This document shows, one piece after another, positions 1-7,584 of a DNA stretch of 64,000 nucleotides. The stretch is from Bacteroides cellulosilyticus (GTDB taxonomy: Bacteria > Bacteroidota > Bacteroidia > Bacteroidales > Bacteroidaceae). Location: positions 6,138,501 to 6,202,500 of the forward strand of contig NZ_CP081903.1 of the NCBI RefSeq assembly GCF_020091405.1, read 5' to 3'. The position numbers and the translations under genes are program-made. A model generated the notes under the pieces. The model saw only the letters and a program-made list of their open reading frames with translations. It ran no database searches and had not been told where the DNA came from. Numbering within the stretch: position 1 is the stretch's first letter; each line of letters begins with the position of its first letter.

Positions 1-510
1 AAGGTATGGGTAAAAGGTATGATGGATTTGAAGCGGAGTGCAGGTACTCCCATTTATCCGGATGCCAACTCCACCCTGCGCCTCACCTACGGAAAGGTAT
101 TACCTTATGAACCGGCTGACGGAGTGGAATATGGTTACTATACCACCCTCAAAGGTGCCATGGAAAAGGAAGATCCCGACAATTGGGAGTTTGTGGTTCC
201 TGCCAAATTGAAACAACTGTATCAGGCTAAGGACTTCGGACGCTATGCCATGCCGAATGGTGAAATGCCTATCTGCTTCATTGTGAATACAGACAACACC
301 GGCGGTAACTCCGGCAGTCCGGTATTCAATGCCAAAGGTGAGCTCATCGGTACAGGTTTCGACCGCAATTATGAAGGACTTACAGGAGATATAGCCTTCC
401 GCCCCTCTTCACAGCGTGCAGCTTGCGTAGACATTCGCTACACTTTATTTATCATAGAGAAGTATGCCGGTGCCTCACATATCATCAAGGAGCTGACGAT
501 TGCGGAATAA
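1..510 (+). CDS. S46 family dipeptidyl peptidase, C-terminal part (gene starts before the window)
   Basis: The reading frame is open from base 1, so the 5' part of the gene is missing and the ATG at 19 is internal. The visible 169 or so codons are the end of an S46 (DPP7/DPP11-type) periplasmic dipeptidyl peptidase. The catalytic-serine motif GNSGSPVFNAKGELIG is present, followed by the family's GTGFDRNYEGL segment and a C-terminus containing DIRYTLFIIEKYAGA. In this family these exopeptidases release dipeptides from the N-terminus of oligopeptides in the periplasm; whether this one prefers hydrophobic or acidic residues cannot be read from the fragment. A strong terminator follows 34 bases after the stop, so this is the last gene of its transcript. 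Confidence 0.9.
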   Translation, partial: KVWVKGMMDLKRSAGTPIYPDANSTLRLTYGKVLPYEPADGVEYGYYTTLKGAMEKEDPDNWEFVVPAKLKQLYQAKDFGRYAMPNGEMPICFIVNTDNTGGNSGSPVFNAKGELIGTGFDRNYEGLTGDIAFRPSSQRAACVDIRYTLFIIEKYAGASHIIKELTIAE

Positions 511-543
511 GAGCAGTCAGAAGTCTGTTTGAGATACTATACT

Positions 544-590
544 CACCCCTACAAATACCATCACGCAGTACTTGTAGGGGTGTTTCTTTT
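544..590 (+). terminator. Rho-independent terminator after the S46 peptidase
   Basis: The perfect 11-bp arms CACCCCTACAA and TTGTAGGGGTG are separated by 17 bases and followed by TTTCTTTT. The rest of the gap up to 781 shows no further gene. A weak -7 match (TAATATTG, 733-740) lies before trxA. Confidence 0.85.
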
Positions 591-781
591 AAAGGAATTG
601 ATTTCCAATGGAAAATGTTTCATTATGACAAGTATTCTAAAAAATAGCCAAAACAGACCCTAAACGGACATAAAGAATAATGATGCGTGAACAAAAAGTA
701 CCACGAACTGTTCACTATACAGACAACGACACTAATATTGTATTTATAAAAAAATGAATTAATAACAGAAAGGAAAAGATT

Positions 782-1078
782 ATGGAGAAATTTGAAGAAC
801 TTATACAATCAGAAAAACCTGTTTTAGTAGACTTTTTTGCAACCTGGTGTGGCCCATGTAAGGCAATGCATCCCGTATTGGAAGAGCTGAAAGGACAAAT
901 CGGTGATGGTGCCCGCATCGTGAAAATCGATGTAGACCAACATGAGGAACTGGCTGCTAAGTATCGTATACAAGCGGTACCCACTTTTATCGTATTCAAG
1001 AAAGGTGAAGCCGTTTGGCGTCATTCCGGAGTTATTAAGGGCAGTGAGCTGAAAGGCGTCATTGAACAAAATTCATAA
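782..1078 (+). CDS. trxA: Thioredoxin
   Basis: This 98-residue protein is a complete cytoplasmic thioredoxin fold with no signal peptide. The redox motif is TWCGPCK at about residues 21-27 and the conserved cis-proline is in AVPTF near residue 66. Thioredoxins reduce disulfides in target proteins and are recycled by thioredoxin reductase, which is not encoded here. The start ATG lies just after an A/G-rich stretch. The next gene, an exported thioredoxin-fold lipoprotein, begins 12 bases after this stop, so the two are probably co-transcribed, pairing a cytoplasmic and an envelope thiol-redox protein. Confidence 0.93.
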   Translation: MEKFEELIQSEKPVLVDFFATWCGPCKAMHPVLEELKGQIGDGARIVKIDVDQHEELAAKYRIQAVPTFIVFKKGEAVWRHSGVIKGSELKGVIEQNS

Positions 1079-1090
1079 AGGACAAACATT

Positions 1091-1567
1091 ATGAAGAAAG
1101 TACTAACATTTGCCATTCTGATTTTTGCCAGCGTACTGACATTCGCCTGCAAGGATGGGGCAAAAGCACAACCCAATGAGTCGGAACAAAAAGAAGCCAA
1201 GAGCGGAGAAGTAATCGTAATGAACAAGGATATGTTTATTAAAGATGTATTCGATTACGAGAAATCCCAGGACTGGAAATATAAGGGTGACAAACCCGCC
1301 ATCATTGACTTGTATGCCGACTGGTGTGGTCCCTGCCGCATGACAGCGCCCATAATGAAAGATCTGGCAAAAGAATACGCCGGAAAGATCGTGATCTACA
1401 AAGTGAATGTGGATAAAGAACGTGAACTTGCCGCATTATTCAATGCAAGCAGCATTCCTCTCTTTGTATTCATTCCGATGGAAGGAGAACCTCAGCTTTT
1501 CCGTGGTGCAGCTGATAAAGCCACTTACCAAAAGGCAATTGAAGATTTCTTGTTAAAGAAGAAATAA
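1091..1567 (+). CDS. Thioredoxin-family lipoprotein
   Basis: The 158-residue protein starts with a lipoprotein signal: a K-K N-terminus, a hydrophobic stretch and the lipobox LTFAC with Cys at about residue 20. After a charged linker there is a thioredoxin domain with ADWCGPCR and a cis-proline segment SSIPLF. It is therefore expected to be anchored in the envelope on the periplasmic side, as a disulfide oxidoreductase or reductant carrier. It directly follows trxA and likely shares its transcript. It lacks the extra insertions of TlpA/ResA proteins, so I leave it as a generic thioredoxin-family lipoprotein. Confidence 0.88.
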   Translation: MKKVLTFAILIFASVLTFACKDGAKAQPNESEQKEAKSGEVIVMNKDMFIKDVFDYEKSQDWKYKGDKPAIIDLYADWCGPCRMTAPIMKDLAKEYAGKIVIYKVNVDKERELAALFNASSIPLFVFIPMEGEPQLFRGAADKATYQKAIEDFLLKKK

Positions 1568-1590
1568 TATATAAGGAAAAGTCACTGGAG

Positions 1591-2451
1591 TTATGTATGA
1601 ATGAGGAGTTGCATATTTTTCCACTCATTATTGTACATCTCCGTGACAGTGTGATAACCGGACGCTTGCAGGGCCATCAAAGCTTGCAGGCGTCCGTTGT
1701 TTATACGCTCCGGGTAATGGGAGTCACTATTAACCTGTACACGGATTCCCTTTTCAAGCAATACAGGGAAGTAGCGTTCATTAGGATAGAAAGTACCCAA
1801 TTCCAGAAAAGATTTTGTATTAATCTCTACGATATATCCTTTTCGGGCAATAGCATCAAAATATTCCTGAATCAAAGCATCATACCAAGGTTCATCCAGT
1901 AAACCGGGATGATAAGCAGATGCGTTATAGTGCATTTTGTCAGCGTGACCGACAATATCAAAACCGCCCAGTTCCACCATACGCATCAAACGGTCATAAT
2001 AAAGATGCACCACTCTCACCAGATCACCATTGAAATGTTTATCCACAAGTCTGCGGAATTTATCAGCCGTCACATCCACATCCACTATTTCTCCCTTATC
2101 ATCATAAAGCAAGTGCACAGAACCAATACGGTAATCCAACGGTAATTCGCGGAAACGGGTAACAGACGGATTGCTCTCTTCATTCAGATAGTCAATCTCC
2201 AGACCGATATAGAGTTCTATTTGTCCGGCATACTTAGCCTTCAGACGATGGAATTCGGGCAGATAGTCATCCATAGAGTCCCACTCCATAGTCCACGCTG
2301 TAGAAAACGGCAGAGGGGCATGGGAAGAAAATCCATAAGAAGTAAATCCTTCGCTCAGGGCAAAGCGGATAAAGTCTTCCATATTAGCACGTCCGTCGCA
2401 ATATAAGCTATGACTATGATAGTTCGTTAAATTTCCAGTCCTGTTGCTCAT
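1591..2451 (-). CDS. PHP-domain phosphatase, histidinol-phosphatase (HisK) type
   Basis: This 286-residue protein has the PHP metallophosphoesterase layout: an N-terminal NYHSHSLYCDG motif (first metal-binding His pair and Asp), SSHAPLPF at about 40, a GLEIDYL motif carrying Glu, GSVHLL, a GHADK motif at about 165, and a C-terminal SDSHYPE. The order matches histidinol-phosphatases of the HisK family, which dephosphorylate L-histidinol phosphate. The his operon in this window (42.9-47.8 kb) encodes a HisB with its own N-terminal phosphatase domain, so this enzyme would be redundant for histidine and may act on another phosphoester. It is the last gene behind the ABC-F gene, 54 bases downstream on the same strand. 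Confidence 0.82.
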   Translation of the reverse strand: MSNRTGNLTNYHSHSLYCDGRANMEDFIRFALSEGFTSYGFSSHAPLPFSTAWTMEWDSMDDYLPEFHRLKAKYAGQIELYIGLEIDYLNEESNPSVTRFRELPLDYRIGSVHLLYDDKGEIVDVDVTADKFRRLVDKHFNGDLVRVVHLYYDRLMRMVELGGFDIVGHADKMHYNASAYHPGLLDEPWYDALIQEYFDAIARKGYIVEINTKSFLELGTFYPNERYFPVLLEKGIRVQVNSDSHYPERINNGRLQALMALQASGYHTVTEMYNNEWKNMQLLIHT

Positions 2452-2505
2452 AATTTTATCATCTTATCATTTATCATTTTAACACCTTATTACCCTATCA
2501 CCCCA

Positions 2506-4383
2506 TCATTCTTCTATCTCACTAAGTTCCAGCCAACGCATGGTCTTTTCATCAATCAAATCCGTGATCTCAGGCAAACGCTTTGATTTCTCTGTGAGTT
2601 CTTCTACGGATAAGGTGCCACTGCACAGGGCAGCTTCAATAGTTTTCTTTTCGTCCTCCAATGTAGCAATTTCCTGCTCCAGCTGTTCAAACTCCCTTTT
2701 CTCTTTAAAGGACATCCGGCGTTTTTCATTCAGACGCACTTTAGCGGTTTTATCTTCCTGCGGTTTAGAGGCTTCTTTTTCTTTCTCCTTTTCCAGCCGG
2801 GCTTTTTCTTCTTTCCAGTCACGATACTGGGTATAATTTCCGGGGAAATCACGGATATCTGCCTGACCGTTGAAGACTAACATGTGGTCTACTACCTTAT
2901 CCATAAAGTAGCGGTCGTGGCTTACTACGATAACACAACCCTTGAAATTCTGTAAATACTCTTCCAGCACATTCAGGGTAATGATATCCAGATCGTTGGT
3001 AGGCTCATCCAGCACAAGGAAATTAGGATTACGCATCAATACCGTACACAGATACAGGCGACGGCGTTCTCCACCACTCAGTTTATAAACATAGCTATGC
3101 TGGGTTTCGGGAGTGAAGAGAAAATGTTGTAGAAACTGGGAAGCGGTCAGCTTTTTACCATTGCCTAACTCTATGACTTCAGCGATATCCTGTACCACAT
3201 CAATCACTTTCATCTGCTCATCGAACTGTAAGCCATCCTGCGAATAATAACCGAAACGTACTGTTTCTCCGATATCAATCGTTCCGCTATCGGCCTTCTC
3301 CTCTCCCATCAGTATTTTGATAAAAGTAGATTTACCGGTACCGTTATTACCTACAATGCCCATCTTTTCATAACGGGCAAAAATGTAAGAAAAGTCTTCT
3401 AATATTTTAAGGTCACCAAACGACTTGTACAGATGGTCTGCTTCGAATATCTTGCTACCGATGTAGGAGGCCTTTACTTCCAGTTTCACATTGTCGTTAT
3501 TAAACCGCTGTTTAGCTACTTTCTCCAGTTCATAGAAAGCCTCTTCTCGATAACGCGCTTTATGCCCGCGGGCTTGCGGCATACGACGCATCCATTCCAA
3601 CTCAGTGCGATACAGGTTGTTGGCACGGGTTATTTCAACATTCGTTGCATCGATACGCTCTTGACGTTTCTCCAGGTAATAGCTATAATTTCCTTTATAT
3701 TGATAGATCTGACGATTGTCTATTTCAATGATTTCGGTACAGACACGGTCGAGGAAGTAACGGTCGTGCGTCACCATAAGCAGACTGAGGTTTGTGCGGC
3801 GCAGGTAATCTTCCAACCATTCAGTCATATCAAGATCGAGATGGTTGGTCGGCTCATCCAGAATCAGCAGGTCAGGCTCAGTGATAAGGGTATTGGCAAG
3901 CGCCACGCGCTTCAACTGCCCACCGGAAAGATGCTTTACTTGCTGATCGAAGTTTCTTATCTTCAACTGGGAAAGAATTTGCTTGGCCTTCTGCTCATAC
4001 TCCCATGCTTTTTCATGATCCATGCGCACCAGGATTTCGTCCAAACCGGGATGCCCTTCTGTTTCCATGCAACGTTCGTACTCCTTTATCAGTTCTACCG
4101 TACTATTGCCATGATGGAAACAAGCTTCCAGAACGGTCAGTCCTTCGGGATATTGCGGGTCTTGTTCCAAATATCCGACCCTAAGGTCACGACGAAAAGA
4201 AACGGTTCCACTGTCATACCCTTCTTTGCCGGCAATAATATTCAACAAAGTAGTTTTACCACTGCCGTTTTTGGCAATCAGTCCGATACGTTGCCCTTCG
4301 GCCACACCGAGCGAAGTATTCTCAAGCAATACCAAATCACCGAATGACTTGGTCAAATTTTCTATCTGAAGATAACTAATCAC
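2506..4383 (-). CDS. ABC-F family ATPase (Uup/EttA-type ribosome-associated)
   Basis: The 625-residue protein has two ABC ATPase domains in tandem and no membrane segments. Domain 1 has Walker A GKNGSGKTT near residue 40, signature LSGGQ and Walker B LLILDEPTNHLD. A linker rich in Arg and Glu follows. Domain 2 has GNNGTGKST, LSGGERRR and FLVLDEPTNDLD. The last 90 or so residues are a charged coiled coil, as in Uup. ABC-F proteins act on ribosomes or, for Uup, on branched DNA and ribosome assembly rather than in transport. The start codon is GTG at 4381-4383; no in-frame ATG lies upstream. It sits between the uncharacterised 4436-5242 gene and the PHP phosphatase and is probably transcribed with both. 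Confidence 0.9.
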   Translation of the reverse strand: MISYLQIENLTKSFGDLVLLENTSLGVAEGQRIGLIAKNGSGKTTLLNIIAGKEGYDSGTVSFRRDLRVGYLEQDPQYPEGLTVLEACFHHGNSTVELIKEYERCMETEGHPGLDEILVRMDHEKAWEYEQKAKQILSQLKIRNFDQQVKHLSGGQLKRVALANTLITEPDLLILDEPTNHLDLDMTEWLEDYLRRTNLSLLMVTHDRYFLDRVCTEIIEIDNRQIYQYKGNYSYYLEKRQERIDATNVEITRANNLYRTELEWMRRMPQARGHKARYREEAFYELEKVAKQRFNNDNVKLEVKASYIGSKIFEADHLYKSFGDLKILEDFSYIFARYEKMGIVGNNGTGKSTFIKILMGEEKADSGTIDIGETVRFGYYSQDGLQFDEQMKVIDVVQDIAEVIELGNGKKLTASQFLQHFLFTPETQHSYVYKLSGGERRRLYLCTVLMRNPNFLVLDEPTNDLDIITLNVLEEYLQNFKGCVIVVSHDRYFMDKVVDHMLVFNGQADIRDFPGNYTQYRDWKEEKARLEKEKEKEASKPQEDKTAKVRLNEKRRMSFKEKREFEQLEQEIATLEDEKKTIEAALCSGTLSVEELTEKSKRLPEITDLIDEKTMRWLELSEIEE

Positions 4384-4435
4384 AGTTTAAGATTTATGAT
4401 TTATAATTTATGATTTATGGCTGGTTGGCAAATGA

Positions 4436-5242
4436 TCAGAGTAAAGATTTGTAGGTTTCTGCCAAATTGCAAGGTTCCCCTGCCTTCACTTTGCTCCACA
4501 CTAATTTCATAGGGTCAATCCATTCTCCGGTAATAAGGTTCTGCAGTACAGGAGCTTCACGATTACCATCTATCAAAGTCATCCATTCCAGGCCGTCTAC
4601 TTCATTAGCAAGGATTACGCATACAGCAATGCCGAATGACAGCCATGCCTCTTTTTTCTTCTGCCCGATAGTACCACTGTCAATAACCTGTTGCATGCTG
4701 TCCAAATCTTCTTCCATACCCTGGAAATCTTTTTTCAGTTGTTCTTTTACAGTAGTAGTCACCCACTCATAAGCCTCATTAATCTGGTAGATTTCGGACA
4801 GGCGGACAGGTATAAGCTCTGCCGGATATTTCACTCCCTCTTTGCGTACTTCCAATGAGGCGATAACGGCTTCGGCTTCGGCCACGGATGATCCCTTGCT
4901 TACAGTAAAGGAGCATTCAAAGGCAACATCATCCATACCGGTAATCCAAAGATGAGAAGTATAATAAGCCCCTTCTTCTTCAAACATCTCCTTACTGTAA
5001 GCACATGCCAAGCTTCCTATTTTAACGGAGACTGCCGAAGGATTGTCTTTCAGTTCCTGACGGGTAACTTCTCGACCATACATAGCGTTACCTTTATATG
5101 CAGAGATACGAAAATTTCCAGTCCACTCACTTGGATTATAGAAGAGAAAAGAGCCTTCCCCATCTTCAAACTCATTCCAGTCCGCGGGATACAGCATGGA
5201 AAACCATGCTCCCGGAGAGATAAATTTCTTGCTTTGTGCCAT
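4436..5242 (-). CDS. Uncharacterised two-domain protein (resembles DUF3805/DUF3806 proteins)
   Basis: This 268-residue soluble protein has no signal peptide or membrane segment. The first half is beta-rich with a GAWFSMLYPADWNEFE start, a segment seen in PsbP/DUF-type lipid- or protein-binding folds. The second half begins near residue 150 with an acidic helical region and ends with a WMTLIDGNREAPVLQN segment. From memory this order matches the Bacteroides DUF3805-DUF3806 proteins, whose function is unknown; I could not check this. It is the first gene after a consensus promoter and is followed 52 bases later by the ABC-F gene. Confidence 0.7.
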   Translation of the reverse strand: MAQSKKFISPGAWFSMLYPADWNEFEDGEGSFLFYNPSEWTGNFRISAYKGNAMYGREVTRQELKDNPSAVSVKIGSLACAYSKEMFEEEGAYYTSHLWITGMDDVAFECSFTVSKGSSVAEAEAVIASLEVRKEGVKYPAELIPVRLSEIYQINEAYEWVTTTVKEQLKKDFQGMEEDLDSMQQVIDSGTIGQKKKEAWLSFGIAVCVILANEVDGLEWMTLIDGNREAPVLQNLITGEWIDPMKLVWSKVKAGEPCNLAETYKSLL

Positions 5243-5285
5243 TGCTATTCAGAGGTTAATAACGAGGCCACCTGACCTCGTTCGG

Positions 5286-5317
5286 CAAAAGTAACATTAC
5301 ATCCGTTGATATGCAAA
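5286..5317 (-). promoter_or_regulatory. Sigma-ABfr-type promoter for the 5242-1591 operon
   Basis: On the minus strand, TTTG (5317-5314) and TACTTTTG (5293-5286) are separated by 20 bases. This fits the Bacteroides housekeeping promoter (TTTG, 19-21 bp, TAnnTTTG). The start codon at 5242 lies about 35 bases after the expected transcription start. Confidence 0.75.
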
Positions 5318-5325
5318 CAAACAGA

Positions 5326-5450
5326 AACAAAAAACAGCCGATTCTCACGAACCGACTGTCCCAATCATCATCTATGAATGAAGACCGTTACAGTCTTCAA
5401 TATCTTATTAAATCTCTATGAAACTTCAAAGAAAATCATATTTCTGTTTC
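5326..5450 (-). ncRNA. Candidate small RNA made of two hairpins and a terminator
   Basis: On the minus strand a promoter-like TATCTTTG lies at 5464-5457, with a TTG 22 bases upstream. About 50 bases later comes the hairpin GAAGACTGTAACGGTCTTC (5398-5380), then a linker, then a terminator hairpin with CAGTCG/CGGCTG arms (5358-5335) followed by a T run. No ORF of any size fits inside. The whole two-hairpin unit is repeated at 5551-5619, in the 3' end of the susD transcript. The promoter, the compact structure and the terminator together suggest an independent RNA of about 110-125 nt. The exact ends are inferred. Confidence 0.5.
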
Positions 5451-5550
5451 CGAGCGCAAAGATAATCAATGAAATATATAGATTCCCAATATTTTAAGAT
5501 ATTTAAATTAACGTTCTATAAACTATGGGATTTTATAGACTAATATCCCA

Positions 5551-5619
5551 AAAAGCAGCCGATTCTCACGAACCGGCTGCCCCAATCATCATTTATGAAT
5601 GAAGACTGCTTGAGTCTTC
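5551..5619 (-). terminator. Terminator of the susCD transcript, second copy of the two-hairpin element
   Basis: Minus strand: hairpin GAAGACTCAAGCAGTCTTC (5619-5601), a linker ATTCATAAATGATGATTGGG, then GCAGCCG/CGGCTGC arms (5580-5555) and a T run. It lies 80 bases after the susD stop. It is nearly identical to the element at 5330-5398. The 150 bases between the copies are AT-rich and carry only the promoter of the other copy. Confidence 0.7.
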
Positions 5620-5630
5620 GGAAAATTCAT

Positions 5631-5699
5631 TTAGTATATTACAACGCATACACTATCTTCTCCTATTAAGTTTCCATTTCCATCAAATGCTGTGACAAT
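5631..5699 (-). other. In-frame open extension of susD past its stop codon
   Basis: Directly after the susD TAA the same frame continues for 22 codons to the next TAA. The translation (starting IVTAFDGNGNLIGED) reads like the last strands of an Ig-like or lectin domain. A run this short is not statistically unusual. It could be the remnant of a longer C-terminus, or chance. Confidence 0.25.
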
Positions 5700-7550
5700 T
5701 TATTGTTGTTTAGAATCCCACCATACCTGCAAGGTACAAATAACATTACTATTATACCATCCATCACCAAGTTCAGCCGCCCCCGGAACTTCAACACCAA
5801 TTGCAGAAAGATTTTTAGTATTGTAAGTCAACTCATACGAAGCTTGCTTCCAACGACGGGGTGACTCACCTTCCGGACAGTAAGTAAAACCTGCAGGAGT
5901 AGTTTTGTAGTAATAGGGTTTATCCCAATTCATAAATATATTAGTATCATAATCATAACGGCGCATATCATTCCAGTTCTCATTAGAGAATGGCATCGCA
6001 AGCATCTTTTGAGTTATAATTTTTCCAAGAGTAAGATTGTCAGCATTTCCCAAACCATTGTTCAAGAAATTGTCAATTTCCGTTTGTTCAATATGAGTAA
6101 ACGATGGACAGGAATTCAAATTTGTATCCTCAGAAGTCCACACTGCTATTTGATCGTTAACAGCATCAATACTTGCTTTAACACCATCCTTATACGCAGT
6201 GAATGCACCTGACTTTTCTCCTTGTCGGAAAAGCACCTCTGCTTTTATAAAACAAGCCTCAGCATAGGAAGCCATATAAGTAGGACTTGTAGCACGGGCA
6301 TAAAATACACCACTGAGTGCCGAACTATCATAACTCTTATTACGACGATAGAGGATATCTATCCCTCCTGAGTAGCCGGTACCACCACAAGTTGTCCACA
6401 CGTAGATAGTATCGCCTTGACGGGATGGGCTGTCACAATACCAACTCTGGGTAGAAGTGTTGAATGACAATGCATAAGGGCCTGATTGACTAAGGATATC
6501 AGTTTGCATATCAACACCCATTGAGCGACGCCATTTACCATCATCCGACCATTTGATATCAACAGGAGTAGCAGCTCCCTTCACTGAGCGGGTCCAGGGG
6601 ATAAACTTGTCGGCACGCGGGTCTTCTACACCCTTACCATCAAAATTAGTCAGGTTGTCGTAGTAATTCTTGGTAATGTAGATATTACTGTTCATGCCGA
6701 TACAAGAATAAAGAGCAGAATAATCCACCGGTTCATTCCACCCCAACACATCATGAGAAGGTGTATTAGTATCAGTATGTCTGATGAGAGTATTGTCGGC
6801 ATTACTTTGCTGAGCCTTAGCCAGACAGTTAAGAATTTCCTGAGCATCATACTTGCCTTCTTTGTAGCTGCCAGCCTCTTTCTTAATCAAGTGGTTCAAC
6901 CATCGGGCCTTTAGAAGATAGCACATTTTAAGCCACTTATCTGCATCACCACCATTCCAGCTATCACCTTCAGCCAACGTTTTAGGAGTAACACCATTTA
7001 TAGTCTCTTGCCGCCTGGAAAATAGTTGTATTGCTTCATCAATGTCAGCTATACAACCAAGGAATATAGTCTTACCATTGTCATAAGCCGGAGAAGGTTT
7101 TTCGCCAAATGCCTCGTTATAAGGCACTTCGCCAAATAGATCTGTAAGCATCATAAAGCCATAAGCCCTAAAGAATTTGGCAGCACCGGCATAATGATAA
7201 GCACCCGCCTCCATTGCCTGATTATACAAGTCATTACAATTCACACCTACTTGAGTAAAAAACCACTGCTGTGCATTACTGGCACGAGTCGAAGAATCAA
7301 GTTGCCATTTAGCAGCTCCACCTTCACGGGCATTGTTACGATAGAAATGACCACAATAAAAGCTCGTGTTAGAGGCAACAATATGATAGATATGGCTCAT
7401 ATAAAATTGCATCCAAGGCACACGCTGATGAAATTCAGCATCAGTAGATATAGGGGTATTCGGATTGGTGTTTACATCAAGCCAATCATTACATGCAGAA
7501 AGCGAAACGCAAGCTGCCACTCCAAGAATTATTTTCTTATATAGTTTCAT
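5700..7550 (-). CDS. SusD/RagB-family outer-membrane nutrient-binding lipoprotein
   Basis: The 616-residue protein has a lipoprotein signal with lipobox SLSAC (Cys about residue 20) followed by NDWLDVNTNPN, the usual N-terminus of SusD-like proteins. It then has TPR-like helices (YLLKARWLNHLI) and the C-terminal SusD segment NENWNDMRRYDYD. SusD-like proteins sit on the cell surface as the lid and binding partner of a SusC TonB-dependent channel. The gene is 34 bases downstream of susC, the standard order. At 616 residues it belongs to the longer SusD_2-like branch, which is often linked to peptide or N-glycan uptake rather than starch. No glycosidase gene accompanies the pair, so the substrate is unknown. 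Confidence 0.9.
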   Translation of the reverse strand: MKLYKKIILGVAACVSLSACNDWLDVNTNPNTPISTDAEFHQRVPWMQFYMSHIYHIVASNTSFYCGHFYRNNAREGGAAKWQLDSSTRASNAQQWFFTQVGVNCNDLYNQAMEAGAYHYAGAAKFFRAYGFMMLTDLFGEVPYNEAFGEKPSPAYDNGKTIFLGCIADIDEAIQLFSRRQETINGVTPKTLAEGDSWNGGDADKWLKMCYLLKARWLNHLIKKEAGSYKEGKYDAQEILNCLAKAQQSNADNTLIRHTDTNTPSHDVLGWNEPVDYSALYSCIGMNSNIYITKNYYDNLTNFDGKGVEDPRADKFIPWTRSVKGAATPVDIKWSDDGKWRRSMGVDMQTDILSQSGPYALSFNTSTQSWYCDSPSRQGDTIYVWTTCGGTGYSGGIDILYRRNKSYDSSALSGVFYARATSPTYMASYAEACFIKAEVLFRQGEKSGAFTAYKDGVKASIDAVNDQIAVWTSEDTNLNSCPSFTHIEQTEIDNFLNNGLGNADNLTLGKIITQKMLAMPFSNENWNDMRRYDYDTNIFMNWDKPYYYKTTPAGFTYCPEGESPRRWKQASYELTYNTKNLSAIGVEVPGAAELGDGWYNSNVICTLQVWWDSKQQ

Positions 7551-7584
7551 ATTATATTCTGTTTTTCCTGCAGTTAGACAATAT

